Part shown: positions 44,155 to 53,301 of the stretch, one piece after another | How the letters are laid out: the number at the start of each line of letters is the position of its first letter | Numbering within the stretch: the first letter of the stretch is position 1 | Assembly (NCBI RefSeq): GCF_000282455.1 | Contig: NZ_AKJG01000039.1 | Span: 62,001 to 126,000 of the forward strand | Source: Pseudomonas sp. GM74 | GTDB taxonomy: Bacteria > Pseudomonadota > Gammaproteobacteria > Pseudomonadales > Pseudomonadaceae | Direction of reading: 5' to 3' | Length of the DNA: 64,000 nucleotides | The notes under the pieces: model-generated | The model's database searches: none | Seen by the model: only the letters and a program-made list of their open reading frames with translations | Told to the model about the DNA's origin: nothing | Made by a program: the position numbers and the translations under genes

Positions 44155-45048
44155 TCACACCATCTCGTCGCGAATCCACTCCACGACCGACGTGCGCTTC
44201 GGCACCCACCCCAACAGTTCCCGCGCATGCTTGCCGCGAACCCGACTGTTGGAACCCAGACCATAGTTGGCCATTTCGTAGCCCCACTCGGCTTCCGCGT
44301 CCTTGAGCGGCCAGTCCTGTGGCTCGCCCAGGTTCAGCGCCCGGGCCATCGCCGTAGTCATGTCGATGAACGACGCTTCACCGCTTTCAACGAAATAGAA
44401 CGTGCCCGGTACATTTTTAGTCAGCGCCAGCAGGTACAGCGCAACCACGTCCTCGATGTGCACGTTGGACCAGATATTCCGGCCCGTGCCGACATGGCGC
44501 ACCACGCCGCTTTTGCGCGCCTGTTTGAGCAGACGCGGCAGCTGCACGCTGTCGCGATGGACGCCCAGGCTGTGGCCGTAGATCAAGGTGTTGCAGATCA
44601 CTGCCGAGTTCACCCCCTCCATGGCCGCCGCCAGGATCAGGTTATCGATGGCCACGCGCGCCGCTTTGTCGACGGTCGGCTCCGGCAGATTGTCTTCGAA
44701 GTAAATGTCATCGCTGGATTGACCGCCCGAGGCATCACCGACAATGCTCGAACCGCTGGTGTGCAGGAACACTTTGCCAGAGCCGCGCAAGGCATCGAGC
44801 AAGGCCTCCACCGCGTCACGATGATCGCTGCTGGCCGCGTTGATCACAGCGTCGGCAGCCAGCGCCTGATCGGCCAACAGGGCGGAGTCGTCGAGGGTGC
44901 CGATCACCGGGGTGATGCCCAGTGCACGCAGCTCATCGGCCTGTTCGGCGCTGCGCACCAGACCGGTGACAGCGTGGCCGGCCTGGACCAGGCCCGTGGC
45001 GATGGAACCGCCGATAAAACCGGCGGCACCGGTAACGAATACGTTCAT
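44155..45048 (-). CDS. NAD-dependent epimerase/dehydratase, extended SDR
   Basis: 297 residues from ATG 45048. N-terminal NAD(P) motif VFVTGAAGFIGGSIATGLVQ (TGxxGxxG), then NAASSDHRDAVEALL and TSGSSIVGDASGG. The usual YxxxK pair is not obvious, as in atypical SDRs. Substrate unknown; most similar in layout to small NmrA/dihydroflavonol-reductase-like enzymes. It is upstream-adjacent to the damaged LysR gene, but on the same strand after it, so co-control is possible. Confidence 0.82.
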   Translation of the reverse strand: MNVFVTGAAGFIGGSIATGLVQAGHAVTGLVRSAEQADELRALGITPVIGTLDDSALLADQALAADAVINAASSDHRDAVEALLDALRGSGKVFLHTSGSSIVGDASGGQSSDDIYFEDNLPEPTVDKAARVAIDNLILAAAMEGVNSAVICNTLIYGHSLGVHRDSVQLPRLLKQARKSGVVRHVGTGRNIWSNVHIEDVVALYLLALTKNVPGTFYFVESGEASFIDMTTAMARALNLGEPQDWPLKDAEAEWGYEMANYGLGSNSRVRGKHARELLGWVPKRTSVVEWIRDEMV

Positions 45049-45151
45049 GGAGAAACTCCCTGCGTGGATAAGTGATGCAAGGAGTATCCGGTAGCGATCA
45101 CTGCCGAAAAATGCCCTCTGACCCAATTCACTTTTGCGCAGGGGTCACGAA

Positions 45152-46063
45152 TCAGCTTTTGAAATCCGCGCTCGCATAATCCGCCAACTTGCCCTGGATA
45201 AAGTCCAGGAAGCATTGAATCCGCAAGGCCAGCTGCGAGTTGCGGTAGTACACCGCATTGATCGGCTGGCGTTAGCCGCTGTTGAATTCGGCCAGCAACA
45301 CTTTCAAGCGTCCGGCACGAATGTCCTCGATGGTCATGAAATGCGACAGGCTGGCGATGCCCTGGCCGTCCAGTGCCAGATGGCGGATGGTCTCGCCGCT
45401 GGAGGCGCTGATCGACGCCTGGATCGGCCAGCGATCGCCATGCACATAACGCAGCGGCCATTGGTTGAGGCCTTCGTTCTGGGTGAACCCCAGCAGCGTA
45501 TGGTTGGCCAGGTCAGCCACGGCTTGCGGTGTGCCGTGCTTTTCCAGGTACGCCGGGCTGGCGACAATGTGCAGCGGGCTGCAACCCAGGGAGCGGGCAT
45601 GCAGTGTCGAGTCGGTCAGGGTGCCAATGCGAATGGCGATGTCGGTGCTCTGTTCCAGCAGGTCGATGATCAAGTCATTGCTGTTGAGTTCGAGCTGGAT
45701 GTCCGGGTAGAGCCTGCGGAATTCATCGATGTAGGGCACGATGGCGTGCAGCATGAAAGGTGATGCCGCGTTGATCCGCAGACGCCCGGACGGTGTTTGC
45801 TGGCGTGAGGACAGGCGCTCTTCGAGCTCGTCCATTTGATCAAGAATGCGCTTGGCGTGCTCGAAGAAGTACTTGCCCTCCTCGGTCAGGTCCATGCGTC
45901 GCGTGGTGCGATTGATCAAGGTGGTGTCGAGCTTGGCCTCCAGCCGCGACAGCGTACGGCTGACCGCCGAAGGCGTCTGCCCGACCTGCTCGGCCGCCGC
46001 AGAAATCGACCCGCATTCAATCACGCAGACGAATATCTGCAATTCATCGGATCTGGCTTTCAC
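45152..46063 (-). pseudogene. LysR-family regulator interrupted by an in-frame stop
   Basis: Starts MKARSDELQIFVCVIECGSI and carries a normal LysR helix-turn-helix (SAAAEQVGQTPSAVSRTLSR) and ligand domain. The frame is open for 263 residues to AEFNSG, then TAA at 45272-45274, then continues in the same frame with RQPINAVYYRNSQLALRIQC to a second stop at 45152. The expected C-terminus (about 40 residues) is intact after a single changed codon, most simply CAA or CAG to TAA. Either a recent nonsense mutation, a sequencing error or a shorter active protein; the DNA-binding half is complete. Confidence 0.8.
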
Positions 46064-46129
46064 GGGTGTCCTCGTTTGCGAATCGGCGCTGCGATCTTCC
46101 TGGCCGTTGCATCGGATAGTAGCCGAGCG

Positions 46130-46720
46130 TCATGCCTTGAGGCCAAACACCTCAGCCAAATGCTGCTCATAGCGCGCCACGTCGCCTTCGATGTTCGGGC
46201 GCTTCATCACGTCCACGCAGAGGAACGTCGGCAAACCGGTCATGCCCAGGAACTCGTTGGCCTTGTGGAACGGGAAGTACACCGCGTCCACGCCTTTGGC
46301 CTCAAAGAAGTCGGTCGGGTCGTCGAAGGCTTGCTGCGGGGCGTTCCAGGTCAGCGACAACATGTACTGCTTGCCGTGAATCAGGCCGCCGCTGCCGTAC
46401 TTCTGCGACGCGTCCGAACGGGTGCGACCGTCGCTGGCATAGAGGCTGCCATGGCCCTCGGTGAAGACTTCATCGATGTACTTTTTCACGGTCCACGGTG
46501 CACCCATCCACCAACCGGGCATCTGGTAGATGATCACGTCGGCCCAGAGGAACTTGGCCACTTCTTCGGCGACGTCGTAGCCCTCGTCGATGAAGGTGGT
46601 TTTGACGTCCAGACCCCCGCGATCCAGCACGCTCAACGCGGCTTCATGCAGGGTGGTGTTGTAGCGGCCGTCGGAGTGCGCAAATTGTTTGCCGCCATTG
46701 AGCAACAGGACTTTTTTCAT
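46130..46720 (-). CDS. mdaB: NAD(P)H:quinone oxidoreductase MdaB
   Basis: 196 residues from ATG 46720 (GGGAGG upstream). Flavodoxin-fold, FAD-binding MdaB: MKKVLLLNGGKQFAHSDGRY, then FLWADVIIYQMPGWWMGAPW, GHGSLYASDGRTRSD and YGSGGLIHGKQYMLSLTWNA, nearly identical in these blocks to E. coli MdaB. It reduces quinones by two electrons and protects against oxidative stress. Faces away from a quinol monooxygenase gene, as the pair mdaB/ygiN is joined in enterobacteria. Confidence 0.95.
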   Translation of the reverse strand: MKKVLLLNGGKQFAHSDGRYNTTLHEAALSVLDRGGLDVKTTFIDEGYDVAEEVAKFLWADVIIYQMPGWWMGAPWTVKKYIDEVFTEGHGSLYASDGRTRSDASQKYGSGGLIHGKQYMLSLTWNAPQQAFDDPTDFFEAKGVDAVYFPFHKANEFLGMTGLPTFLCVDVMKRPNIEGDVARYEQHLAEVFGLKA

Positions 46721-46883
46721 GGGAGGTCTCGGGAAGGGTCGGGAATTCGATGGCGGCAGAGTACCGGTCGGCCTCGCGCGGAATAAGCGTCGATTTGGCA
46801 AAATTCATTTGACCTACAAGCACAAATCCACAATCGATTGTTGCCTTAGACTGGTGCCCATTCTGACCTGAGGAGAGATGTAG
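46721..46883. promoter_or_regulatory. Divergent promoter gap of mdaB and the quinol monooxygenase gene
   Basis: 163 bases between two divergent redox genes. No operator is identified by eye; a shared oxidant-responsive regulator would be expected to bind here. Confidence 0.4.
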
Positions 46884-47198
46884 ATGAGTGAAATCCAGGG
46901 CTTCATCCTGCACGCCAAGACCCGCCCGGAAAAATCCGACGCCTTCGAAGCCTTTTTCAGCGGCTACGTGCAAGCGAGCCGAGCCGAACCCGGCTGCATC
47001 GAATACCACATGTTGCGCGACAAACAGGACCCGACCCTGTTCATCTTCTACGAAATCTGGCAATCCCAGGCCCACCTCGACGTGCACTCGAACCTGCCGC
47101 ACATGAAGCAGTTCCTCGAGCAGCGCGATGAATACCTGGAACGGGACTTCGAAATCCGCGCCATCGAAATGATCAGCCCGTCGTCCGCTAGCCGCTGA
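46884..47198 (+). CDS. Antibiotic-biosynthesis-monooxygenase-domain protein, YgiN-like
   Basis: 104 residues with the ABM/dimeric alpha-beta-barrel fold: IQGFILHAKTRPEKSDAFEA, EPGCIEYHMLRDKQDPT and FYEIWQSQAHLDVHSNLPHM. YgiN-type enzymes oxidise quinols to quinones in a cycle with MdaB, whose gene is divergent here. GAGGAG precedes the start. Its last 11 bases overlap the 3' end of the opposite TauE gene. Confidence 0.88.
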   Translation: MSEIQGFILHAKTRPEKSDAFEAFFSGYVQASRAEPGCIEYHMLRDKQDPTLFIFYEIWQSQAHLDVHSNLPHMKQFLEQRDEYLERDFEIRAIEMISPSSASR

Positions 47199-47952
47199 TC
47201 AGCAAATGGCCGCCCAACACACCCAGGCCAACGAAAAACACGCGTTTGAACCACAGGGCGCTGATCCGCTGGCGCAGCGATTGCCCCAGCCACATGCCGA
47301 GCATGGCCGGGATCAGCGCCAGCAGCGACGCGCTCAACTCGCCCCCGCCGAGCGCGCCGCGCCATAGCAAGCCACCGGCCAGGGCCAGGGTCGAGACGGT
47401 GAACGACAGGCCCAGCGCCTGCACCAGCTCGTCCTTGCTCAAGCCCAGTGCTTGCAGATAAGGCACCGCCGGAATCACGAACACGCCGGTGGCCGAAGTG
47501 ATGACGCCGGTCAGCAGGCCACACAGCGGAGCGAGCCAGCGTTCGCTGCACCGCCCCACGCGCATGGTCGGCAGGCACAATCCACTCAGCGCATACAGCA
47601 ACAACGCAGCGCCCAACCCTCGCACCACCCCATGGCCACCGCTCATGCCGATCCACAGCGTGCCTGCCCCGGTGCCGATGAAGATCGCCAGCAACATCGG
47701 CCACAGTCGTTTGATTAGCCCCGACAGATGCCCGCCGAAGGCCAGTTGCCAGAGGTTGGTCAAGGTCGCCGGGATGATCAGCAGCGCCGCAGCCTGCGTC
47801 GGTGCCATAGCCAGACCGAGCAGGCCCATGGCAACCGTTGGCAGGCCGAGGCCGATCACACCCTTGATCATGCCGGCCAGCACAAAGGTGCCGATCACCA
47901 GCAATGACAGGGCCAATCCGAGATTCTGGAAAAACGCCGAGAGTGTGTTCAT
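47188..47952 (-). CDS. TauE/SafE-family exporter
   Basis: 254 residues from ATG 47952; the longer upstream frame reads through a REP sequence. About eight hydrophobic segments with the duplicated TauE/SafE blocks GTFVLAGMIKGVIGLGLPTV and LTGVITSATGVFVIPAVPYL. Such carriers move sulfonates, sulfite or organic acids out of the cell. Substrate unknown. Divergent from a LysR gene at 48173, which may control it. Confidence 0.9.
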   Translation of the reverse strand: MNTLSAFFQNLGLALSLLVIGTFVLAGMIKGVIGLGLPTVAMGLLGLAMAPTQAAALLIIPATLTNLWQLAFGGHLSGLIKRLWPMLLAIFIGTGAGTLWIGMSGGHGVVRGLGAALLLYALSGLCLPTMRVGRCSERWLAPLCGLLTGVITSATGVFVIPAVPYLQALGLSKDELVQALGLSFTVSTLALAGGLLWRGALGGGELSASLLALIPAMLGMWLGQSLRQRISALWFKRVFFVGLGVLGGHLLISG

Positions 47953-48057
47953 GGGGCTATGGTGAGCCCGCGGGGGTTGATTGAAAATCTGCCATATACT
48001 GAGGTTGCCTCTTGCTTTGACAGAGGCTAAGAGTTTCGCTGAAGCGACTGGCCTCTT

Positions 48058-48131
48058 CGCGGGCAAGCCCGCTCCCACAGGTGACGCGATCCACTGTGGG
48101 AGCGGCGGTGCGGCGATCCGACTTGCTCGCG
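48058..48131. repeat. REP pair between TauE and LysR genes
   Basis: CGCGGGCAAGCCCGCTCCCACAG, then CTGTGGGAGCGGCGGTGCGG and GCTCGCGAAGG, a partly degraded inverted partner. It lies in the divergent promoter gap. Confidence 0.75.
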
Positions 48132-48172
48132 AAGGCGTCGTCCCAGACGACACACATCCTGAGGTTGCCGCA

Positions 48173-49057
48173 ATGCACTTCGACCTGACCGACCTGCGCC
48201 TGTACCTGAACATCCTCGACTCCGGCAACATCACCGCCGGCGCGGCACGCAGTCATTTGTCACTCGCGGCGGCCAGCGCACGCATCCGAGCGATGGAGTC
48301 GTCGCTGGGCGTCGAATTTCTTCAGCGCAATCGTCGCGGGATCAGCCCGACGCCGGCCGGCAATGCCCTGGCCCGACACGCGCGGGTCCTGTTGCAACAG
48401 GCCGAACGACTGCAACAGGAACTGGCCGAATACGCCAAGGGCGTCAAAGGCCAGGTGCGGCTGCTGTGCAACACCACGGCAATCACCGAGTACCTGCCAG
48501 AGCAGCTCGCGGACTTCCTGCACAGCCATCCCAACCTCGACATCGACCTGCAGGAACTGCCCAGCGCCCGTATCACCCACGCCTTGCGCCAGGGCGCGGC
48601 AGACCTGGGCATCGTTTCCGATGCGGTGGACACCGATGACTTGCAGACCCGACCGTTCCGCGATGATCCGCTGGTGCTGATCATGCCCCGCGAACATCCC
48701 CTGGCACAGGCAACCTCGGTGAGCTTCACCGACACGCTGCATCACGACTACGTCGGCCTGAATGCCAACAGTGCGCTGGCGGTTTATCTCGAAGAACAGG
48801 CACTGCACGCCGGCCTGCGCATGCAGATTCGCATCCGCGCCGATGGCTTCGATGGCGTGATGCGCATGGTCGCCCGTGGCGCGGGCGTGGCGATTGTGCC
48901 GCTGGCCGCGGTCGAGCGCGGGTCAGGCGGCCTGCCCTTCAAGAGCCTCGCCCTGCAAGAACCCTGGGGCCAACGCAAATTGCTGCTCTGTACACGGGAC
49001 TTCGCCGCATTGCCCGGCTATGCCAAGGCCCTGCTGCACGCCTTGACTCTCCCCTGA
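48173..49057 (+). CDS. LysR-family transcriptional regulator
   Basis: 294 residues from ATG 48173; the 64 codons of open frame before it are REP read-through and GAGG lies 8 bases upstream of this ATG. Helix-turn-helix NITAGAARSHLSLAAASARIRA (positions about 19-40), then a typical type-2 periplasmic-binding-protein-like ligand domain. Divergent from the TauE exporter and probably regulates it. Confidence 0.92.
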   Translation: MHFDLTDLRLYLNILDSGNITAGAARSHLSLAAASARIRAMESSLGVEFLQRNRRGISPTPAGNALARHARVLLQQAERLQQELAEYAKGVKGQVRLLCNTTAITEYLPEQLADFLHSHPNLDIDLQELPSARITHALRQGAADLGIVSDAVDTDDLQTRPFRDDPLVLIMPREHPLAQATSVSFTDTLHHDYVGLNANSALAVYLEEQALHAGLRMQIRIRADGFDGVMRMVARGAGVAIVPLAAVERGSGGLPFKSLALQEPWGQRKLLLCTRDFAALPGYAKALLHALTLP

Positions 49058-49099
49058 GGGGCAGACTTTATCCTTGAGGTTTGATCTTTAAGGACAGCG

Positions 49100-49678
49100 A
49101 TGATGGGTAAACGAATACTGGTGATCCTCGGGCATCCGTCCAGCAACAGCTTCTGCGCCGCCCTTGCCGAGCGTTACACACTGTCGGCAGTGCGCGCCGG
49201 GCATGAGGTGCGTCAGTTGTTTCTCGGCACCCTGGATTTTGACCCGGTGCTGCGCGAAGGCTATCAGCAGGTCCAGCCGCTGGAGGCCGACTTGCGTAAC
49301 GCCCAGGCCGACATCCTGTGGGCCGAACAGCTGACACTGGTTTATCCGATCTGGTGGGGCGGCGTACCGGCCTTGCTCAAGGGCTTTTTCGACCGGGTGT
49401 TCTTGCCGGGTTTTGCCTTCAAGTATCGCCAGGGCAAAGCCTTCCCCGACAAACTCCTGCACGGGCGAACCGCTCACCTGCTGGTGACCATGGACACGCC
49501 GCCCTGGTACTACCGCTGGATCTACCGCATGCCCGGTTTGCATCAGGTCCGTAAAACCACACTGGAATTCTGTGGCATCAAGCCAACCTGCACCCTCACC
49601 TTCGGGCCAATTCTCGGCGCCAGCGCAGATCGACATACGGAGTGGTTACGCCAGGCCGAAGCTATCGCCAGCGCTTGA
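49100..49678 (+). CDS. NAD(P)H-dependent oxidoreductase, flavodoxin fold
   Basis: 192 residues; start 49100 or the next codon. Flavodoxin-2/NQO-type: LVILGHPSSNSFCAALAERY, AEQLTLVYPIWWGGVPALLK and FFDRVFLPGFAFKY (FMN/FAD and nicotinamide site). Likely reduces quinones or other electrophiles. A MerR regulator follows 49 bases later, on the same strand. Confidence 0.9.
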   Translation: MMGKRILVILGHPSSNSFCAALAERYTLSAVRAGHEVRQLFLGTLDFDPVLREGYQQVQPLEADLRNAQADILWAEQLTLVYPIWWGGVPALLKGFFDRVFLPGFAFKYRQGKAFPDKLLHGRTAHLLVTMDTPPWYYRWIYRMPGLHQVRKTTLEFCGIKPTCTLTFGPILGASADRHTEWLRQAEAIASA

Positions 49679-49727
49679 GTCGGTCGATAATGCGCCGAGC
49701 TTTATCCTCGGAGAAAAGGACCTTCCC

Positions 49728-50099
49728 ATGTACATCGGCCAAGCCGCGCAACGTTCCGGAACCACTGTCAAAAGCATCCGTCACTACGAGTCGATTGGCC
49801 TGTTGCCTGCCGCCCGACGTCAGGGCAAATACCGCATCTATGACCAGCACAGTGTCGATCTGCTGATGTTCATCAAATGTGCCCAGCAGCTGGGTTTCAG
49901 ACTCAAGGAATTGCAGTCAGCCTTCGCCGGACATCAGGGCCCGCAGTTGCCATGGGAACGGGCCCATCAGGTCATCGCCAGCAAAAAACGGGAAATCGCC
50001 GAACGGATAGCGGCGCTGTCGCAACAGCACGCGCAATTGGTCGAGTTCGAAAACAGTCTCGAACAATCCAGGCTCGACTGCCCGTTGCCCCATCTCTGA
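49728..50099 (+). CDS. MerR-family transcriptional regulator
   Basis: 123 residues from ATG 49728 with AAGGA before it. N-terminal winged helix MYIGQAAQRSGTTVKSIRHYES and IGLLPAARRQGKYRIYDQ, followed by the dimerisation coiled coil (KKREIAERIAALSQQHAQLVE) and a short C-terminus containing one Cys (LDCPLPHL). It may sense a metal, oxidant or drug and control the reductase upstream. Confidence 0.92.
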   Translation: MYIGQAAQRSGTTVKSIRHYESIGLLPAARRQGKYRIYDQHSVDLLMFIKCAQQLGFRLKELQSAFAGHQGPQLPWERAHQVIASKKREIAERIAALSQQHAQLVEFENSLEQSRLDCPLPHL

Positions 50100-50205
50100 A
50101 GACTGTGCGTTTCTGGACAGCTCAGTGTCGAGCACAGACAACTGACCCACGGACAGGCGCTATAGGGTTCGACTTCAGTTCTTGAGCCCACTGCCCGGAG
50201 TCATC

Positions 50206-50550
50206 ATGACCGCACCGATTACCGTTCTTCGCGACACCCACCCGCTGCCCGTGCTCGACGCCTGCAAATGGGAAAAGCTCGAAGGCGACCCGCACACCGT
50301 CAACCTCAATGCCTACACCAGTGAAGACGGCAGCAAGATCATGGGCACCTGGATCTGCACGCCCGGCAAGTGGTATGTGGAGTATGTGAAGTGGGAGTAC
50401 TGCCATTTCCAGGAAGGCTATTGCATCATCACCCCCGAAGGCATGGCGCCGATCCACCTGCGCGCCGGCGACATTTTTGTCATTGAGCCGGGGATGAAAG
50501 GCACCTGGGAAGTGGTGGAAACCGTGCGCAAATATTTCGTGTTTGCCTGA
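50206..50550 (+). CDS. Cupin-domain protein (cupin_3/DUF861)
   Basis: 114 residues from ATG 50206 (GGAG 7 bases upstream). Small beta-barrel: ICTPGKWYVEYVKWEYCHF, EGYCIITPEGMAPIHLRAGD and FVIEPGMKGTWEVVETVRKY. Related to the ureidoglycine aminohydrolase cupins. No metal-binding His cluster is obvious, so an enzymatic role is uncertain. Confidence 0.85.
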   Translation: MTAPITVLRDTHPLPVLDACKWEKLEGDPHTVNLNAYTSEDGSKIMGTWICTPGKWYVEYVKWEYCHFQEGYCIITPEGMAPIHLRAGDIFVIEPGMKGTWEVVETVRKYFVFA

Positions 50551-50553
50551 TGC

Positions 50554-50589
50554 AAAAAAACCGGGGGTCACCCGACGTGATCTCCCGGT
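50554..50589 (-). terminator. Terminator for the mmsAB operon
   Basis: ACCGGG / CCCGGT stem with an inner TCAC/GTGA pairing, flanked by AAAAAAA on the plus strand, i.e. a U-tract on the minus strand. It lies downstream of mmsB and tail-to-tail with the cupin gene. Confidence 0.65.
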
Positions 50590-50615
50590 CAAAAGTCTTC
50601 AGGTAAACGCCGTAC

Positions 50616-50708
50616 CCTGTGGGAGCGAGCTTGCTCGCGATAGCGGTGGGTCAGTCACCATCAATGTCGACTGTAACGACCTCATCGCGAGCAAGCTCGC
50701 TCCCACAG
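50616..50708. repeat. REP pair downstream of mmsB
   Basis: CCTGTGGGAGCGAGCTTGCTCGCGATAGC and, inverted about 45 bases later, CGAGCAAGCTCGCTCCCACAG, between the cupin gene terminator and mmsB. Confidence 0.85.
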
Positions 50709-50726
50709 TTTCTTGCCACAGCCTTG

Positions 50727-51614
50727 CTATTGCGGTTTGCGATAGCCGTTGATGATCGCCGAGAAGTCCTGACCACCTTCCCCACGCAAACTCATCGCCT
50801 GATACAACTGCTGGGCCACCGCGCCGAGTACCACCGGCTGGTGCGCCTGACGCGCCGCTTCGGTCGCCAGCCCCAGATCCTTGAGCATCAGTTCGGCACC
50901 GAAACCACCGGTGTAACCGCGCGAAGCCGGCGCCGTTTCAACGATGCCCGGCCATGGGTTGTACATCTCCGAACTCCAGCAACGCCCGGTAGAGCTGTTG
51001 ATGATGCCCGCCAGCACCTTGGTGTCGATGCCCAGCGCGTCGCCCAGCGCCATGGCTTCGCTGACGCCGACCATGGAAATCCCCAGCAGCAGGTTGTTGC
51101 AGATTTTAGCGATTTGCCCGGTGCCGACCTCACCACAATGGACGATGTTGCGGCCCATTTGCGCCAGTACCGGTTGCAGGGTGGCGAACAGTTCGGGAGT
51201 GGCACCGACCATGAAGGTCAGCGTCCCGGCTGCTGCACCACCGGTGCCGCCAGAGACCGGCGCATCGGCCATGGCCACACCCTGTTTGGCAGCGGCGGTG
51301 GCTACGTCCCGCGCGGTCTGTGGATCGATGGTGCTGCAATCCACGGCCGGAACACCTTTGCCGATACCGGCGAGCACGCCGTCTTCACCCAGCCACACGC
51401 TGCGTACATGCACCGCGGCAGGCAGCATGGTGATGACCAGTTCGGCACCTTCTGCCGCTTCACGGGCCGATGCGCTGATACTGCCGCCCAGTTGTTCCAG
51501 TTCCGCCAGCACGGCTTTGTTCAGGTCCACCAGGCGCAGTGCATGGCCGGCCTTGATCAGGTTGCGCGCCATCGGCGCCCCCATGTTACCCAGGCCGATA
51601 AAAGCGATTTTCAT
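50727..51614 (-). CDS. mmsB: 3-hydroxyisobutyrate dehydrogenase MmsB
   Basis: 295 residues. Oxidises 3-hydroxyisobutyrate to methylmalonate semialdehyde with NAD in valine degradation. N-terminal Rossmann motif IAFIGLGNMGAPMARNLIKA, substrate block DAPVSGGTGGAAAGTLTFMV and catalytic Lys in GQIAKICNNLLLGIS are present. It lies 10 bases downstream of mmsA on the same strand. Confidence 0.93.
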   Translation of the reverse strand: MKIAFIGLGNMGAPMARNLIKAGHALRLVDLNKAVLAELEQLGGSISASAREAAEGAELVITMLPAAVHVRSVWLGEDGVLAGIGKGVPAVDCSTIDPQTARDVATAAAKQGVAMADAPVSGGTGGAAAGTLTFMVGATPELFATLQPVLAQMGRNIVHCGEVGTGQIAKICNNLLLGISMVGVSEAMALGDALGIDTKVLAGIINSSTGRCWSSEMYNPWPGIVETAPASRGYTGGFGAELMLKDLGLATEAARQAHQPVVLGAVAQQLYQAMSLRGEGGQDFSAIINGYRKPQ

Positions 51615-51624
51615 GTCCGGCTCC

Positions 51625-53151
51625 TTAACGCAGGTTGATGGTGGTGTTCACACCGTCGTTGACGCTGTTGTCATCGAACCAGCGACTGGTGACGGTCTTG
51701 GTCTGAGTGTAGAACTGCACCACTTGCTTGCCGTACGGGCCGAGGTCGCCGAGCTTGGAACCACGCGAACCGGTGAAGCTGAAGAACGGGACCGGCACCG
51801 GAATCGGGATGTTGATGCCGACCTGGCCGACGTCGATTTCGTTCTGGAATTTACGTGCCGCCGCGCCGCTCTGGGTGAACAGGCCCGTGCCGTTTCCGAA
51901 CGGGTTGGCGTTGACCAGGGCGATGGCCTCGTCGAGCGTATTGACCTCCAGCACCACCAGCACCGGGCCGAAGATTTCCTGGGTGTAGATCTGCATGTCG
52001 GTGGTCACGCCGGAGAACAGGGTCGGGCCGACAAAGTTGCCCTTCTCGTAACCGGGAACCGAAATCTCGCGACCGTCCAGCTCCAGTTTCGCGCCTTCCT
52101 TGATGCCGCTCTCGATCAGGTCGAGAATCCGTGCCTTGGCCTTTTTCGAGATCACCGGGCCGACGTCGGTGCCCGGCTCGCTGCCGGCATTGACCTTGAG
52201 CTTCTGCGCCAGCGCCTTGAGATCCGGCAGCCACTGCTTGGCCGCGCCCACCAGCACCACCACCGAGGTGGCCATGCAGCGTTGACCGGCAGCGCCAAAA
52301 CCGGCACCCACCAACGCATTCAGCGCTTGCTCGCGATTGGCGTCCGGCAGCACCACGGCGTGGTTCTTGGCGCCCATCATCGATTGCACGCGCTTGCCGT
52401 GTTTACCGGCCAGGTCATAGACATGAGTGCCGACGGCGGTTGAACCGACGAAGGAAACCGCCTTGATGTCCTTGTGGGTGCAGAGCCCGTCCACCACGTC
52501 CTTGCCACCATGCACGACGTTGAGCACGCCGGCCGGAATGCCGGCCTCAATCGCCAGTTCCACCAGGAGCATGGTCGACATCGGGTCCTGTTCCGACGGC
52601 TTGAGTACGAAGGTATTACCGCAGGCGATGGCCATCGGGAACATCCACAGCGGAATCATCGCCGGGAAGTTGAACGGGGTAATGCCGGCGCACACGCCGA
52701 TCGGCTGGCGCAGGGTGTAGGTGTCGACGCCACCGGCGACGTTTTCAGCGAATTCACCCATTTGCAGGCTGCCGATGGAGCAGGCGTGCTCGACCACTTC
52801 CAGCCCACGGAATATATCGCCTTCGGCGTCGGCAATGGTCTTGCCCTGCTCTGCGCTCAGGACCGCGGCGATGCGCTTGGAGTGTTCGCGAATCAGCGCC
52901 TGGAGCTTGAGCATGATGCGCATCCGCGCGCCGATGGGCGTCAGCTTCCAGGTCTGGAAAGCACGATGGGCGGCGCTGATGGCCGCGTCGACTTCTTCGG
53001 CGGTGGCAAACGGCACCTTGGCCAGCACCTGTTGGGTCGCCGGGTTGATGATGTCGTGCCACTCGGTGGTCTTGGATTCGACCCACTCGCCGTCAATCAA
53101 CAGCTTGACCTTCTGCACGGTGGTTTCGTTGGGCGTGAGTGATACGTTCAT
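51625..53151 (-). CDS. mmsA: Methylmalonate-semialdehyde dehydrogenase MmsA
   Basis: 508 residues, CoA-acylating aldehyde dehydrogenase converting methylmalonate semialdehyde to propionyl-CoA (valine catabolism; also malonate semialdehyde). Features: [20 protein letters not shown] at the N-terminus, [38 protein letters not shown] (NAD site) and catalytic Cys in [15 protein letters not shown]. First gene of the mmsAB operon. Confidence 0.94.
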   Translation of the reverse strand: MNVSLTPNETTVQKVKLLIDGEWVESKTTEWHDIINPATQQVLAKVPFATAEEVDAAISAAHRAFQTWKLTPIGARMRIMLKLQALIREHSKRIAAVLSAEQGKTIADAEGDIFRGLEVVEHACSIGSLQMGEFAENVAGGVDTYTLRQPIGVCAGITPFNFPAMIPLWMFPMAIACGNTFVLKPSEQDPMSTMLLVELAIEAGIPAGVLNVVHGGKDVVDGLCTHKDIKAVSFVGSTAVGTHVYDLAGKHGKRVQSMMGAKNHAVVLPDANREQALNALVGAGFGAAGQRCMATSVVVLVGAAKQWLPDLKALAQKLKVNAGSEPGTDVGPVISKKAKARILDLIESGIKEGAKLELDGREISVPGYEKGNFVGPTLFSGVTTDMQIYTQEIFGPVLVVLEVNTLDEAIALVNANPFGNGTGLFTQSGAAARKFQNEIDVGQVGINIPIPVPVPFFSFTGSRGSKLGDLGPYGKQVVQFYTQTKTVTSRWFDDNSVNDGVNTTINLR

Positions 53152-53301
53152 GTGGGCCTCCGGATGCTTGTTTTTATCTTGGGAGCCAGGGAGAGATAGT
53201 CGCCCTGAGATGAGCTATGTGTCGCGAATTGGTTGTCGGACTGTTTTTGGAGTATAGATGTGCAAACATCTAATAAGAACGCACATTAAAACCGGTCCAA
53301 C

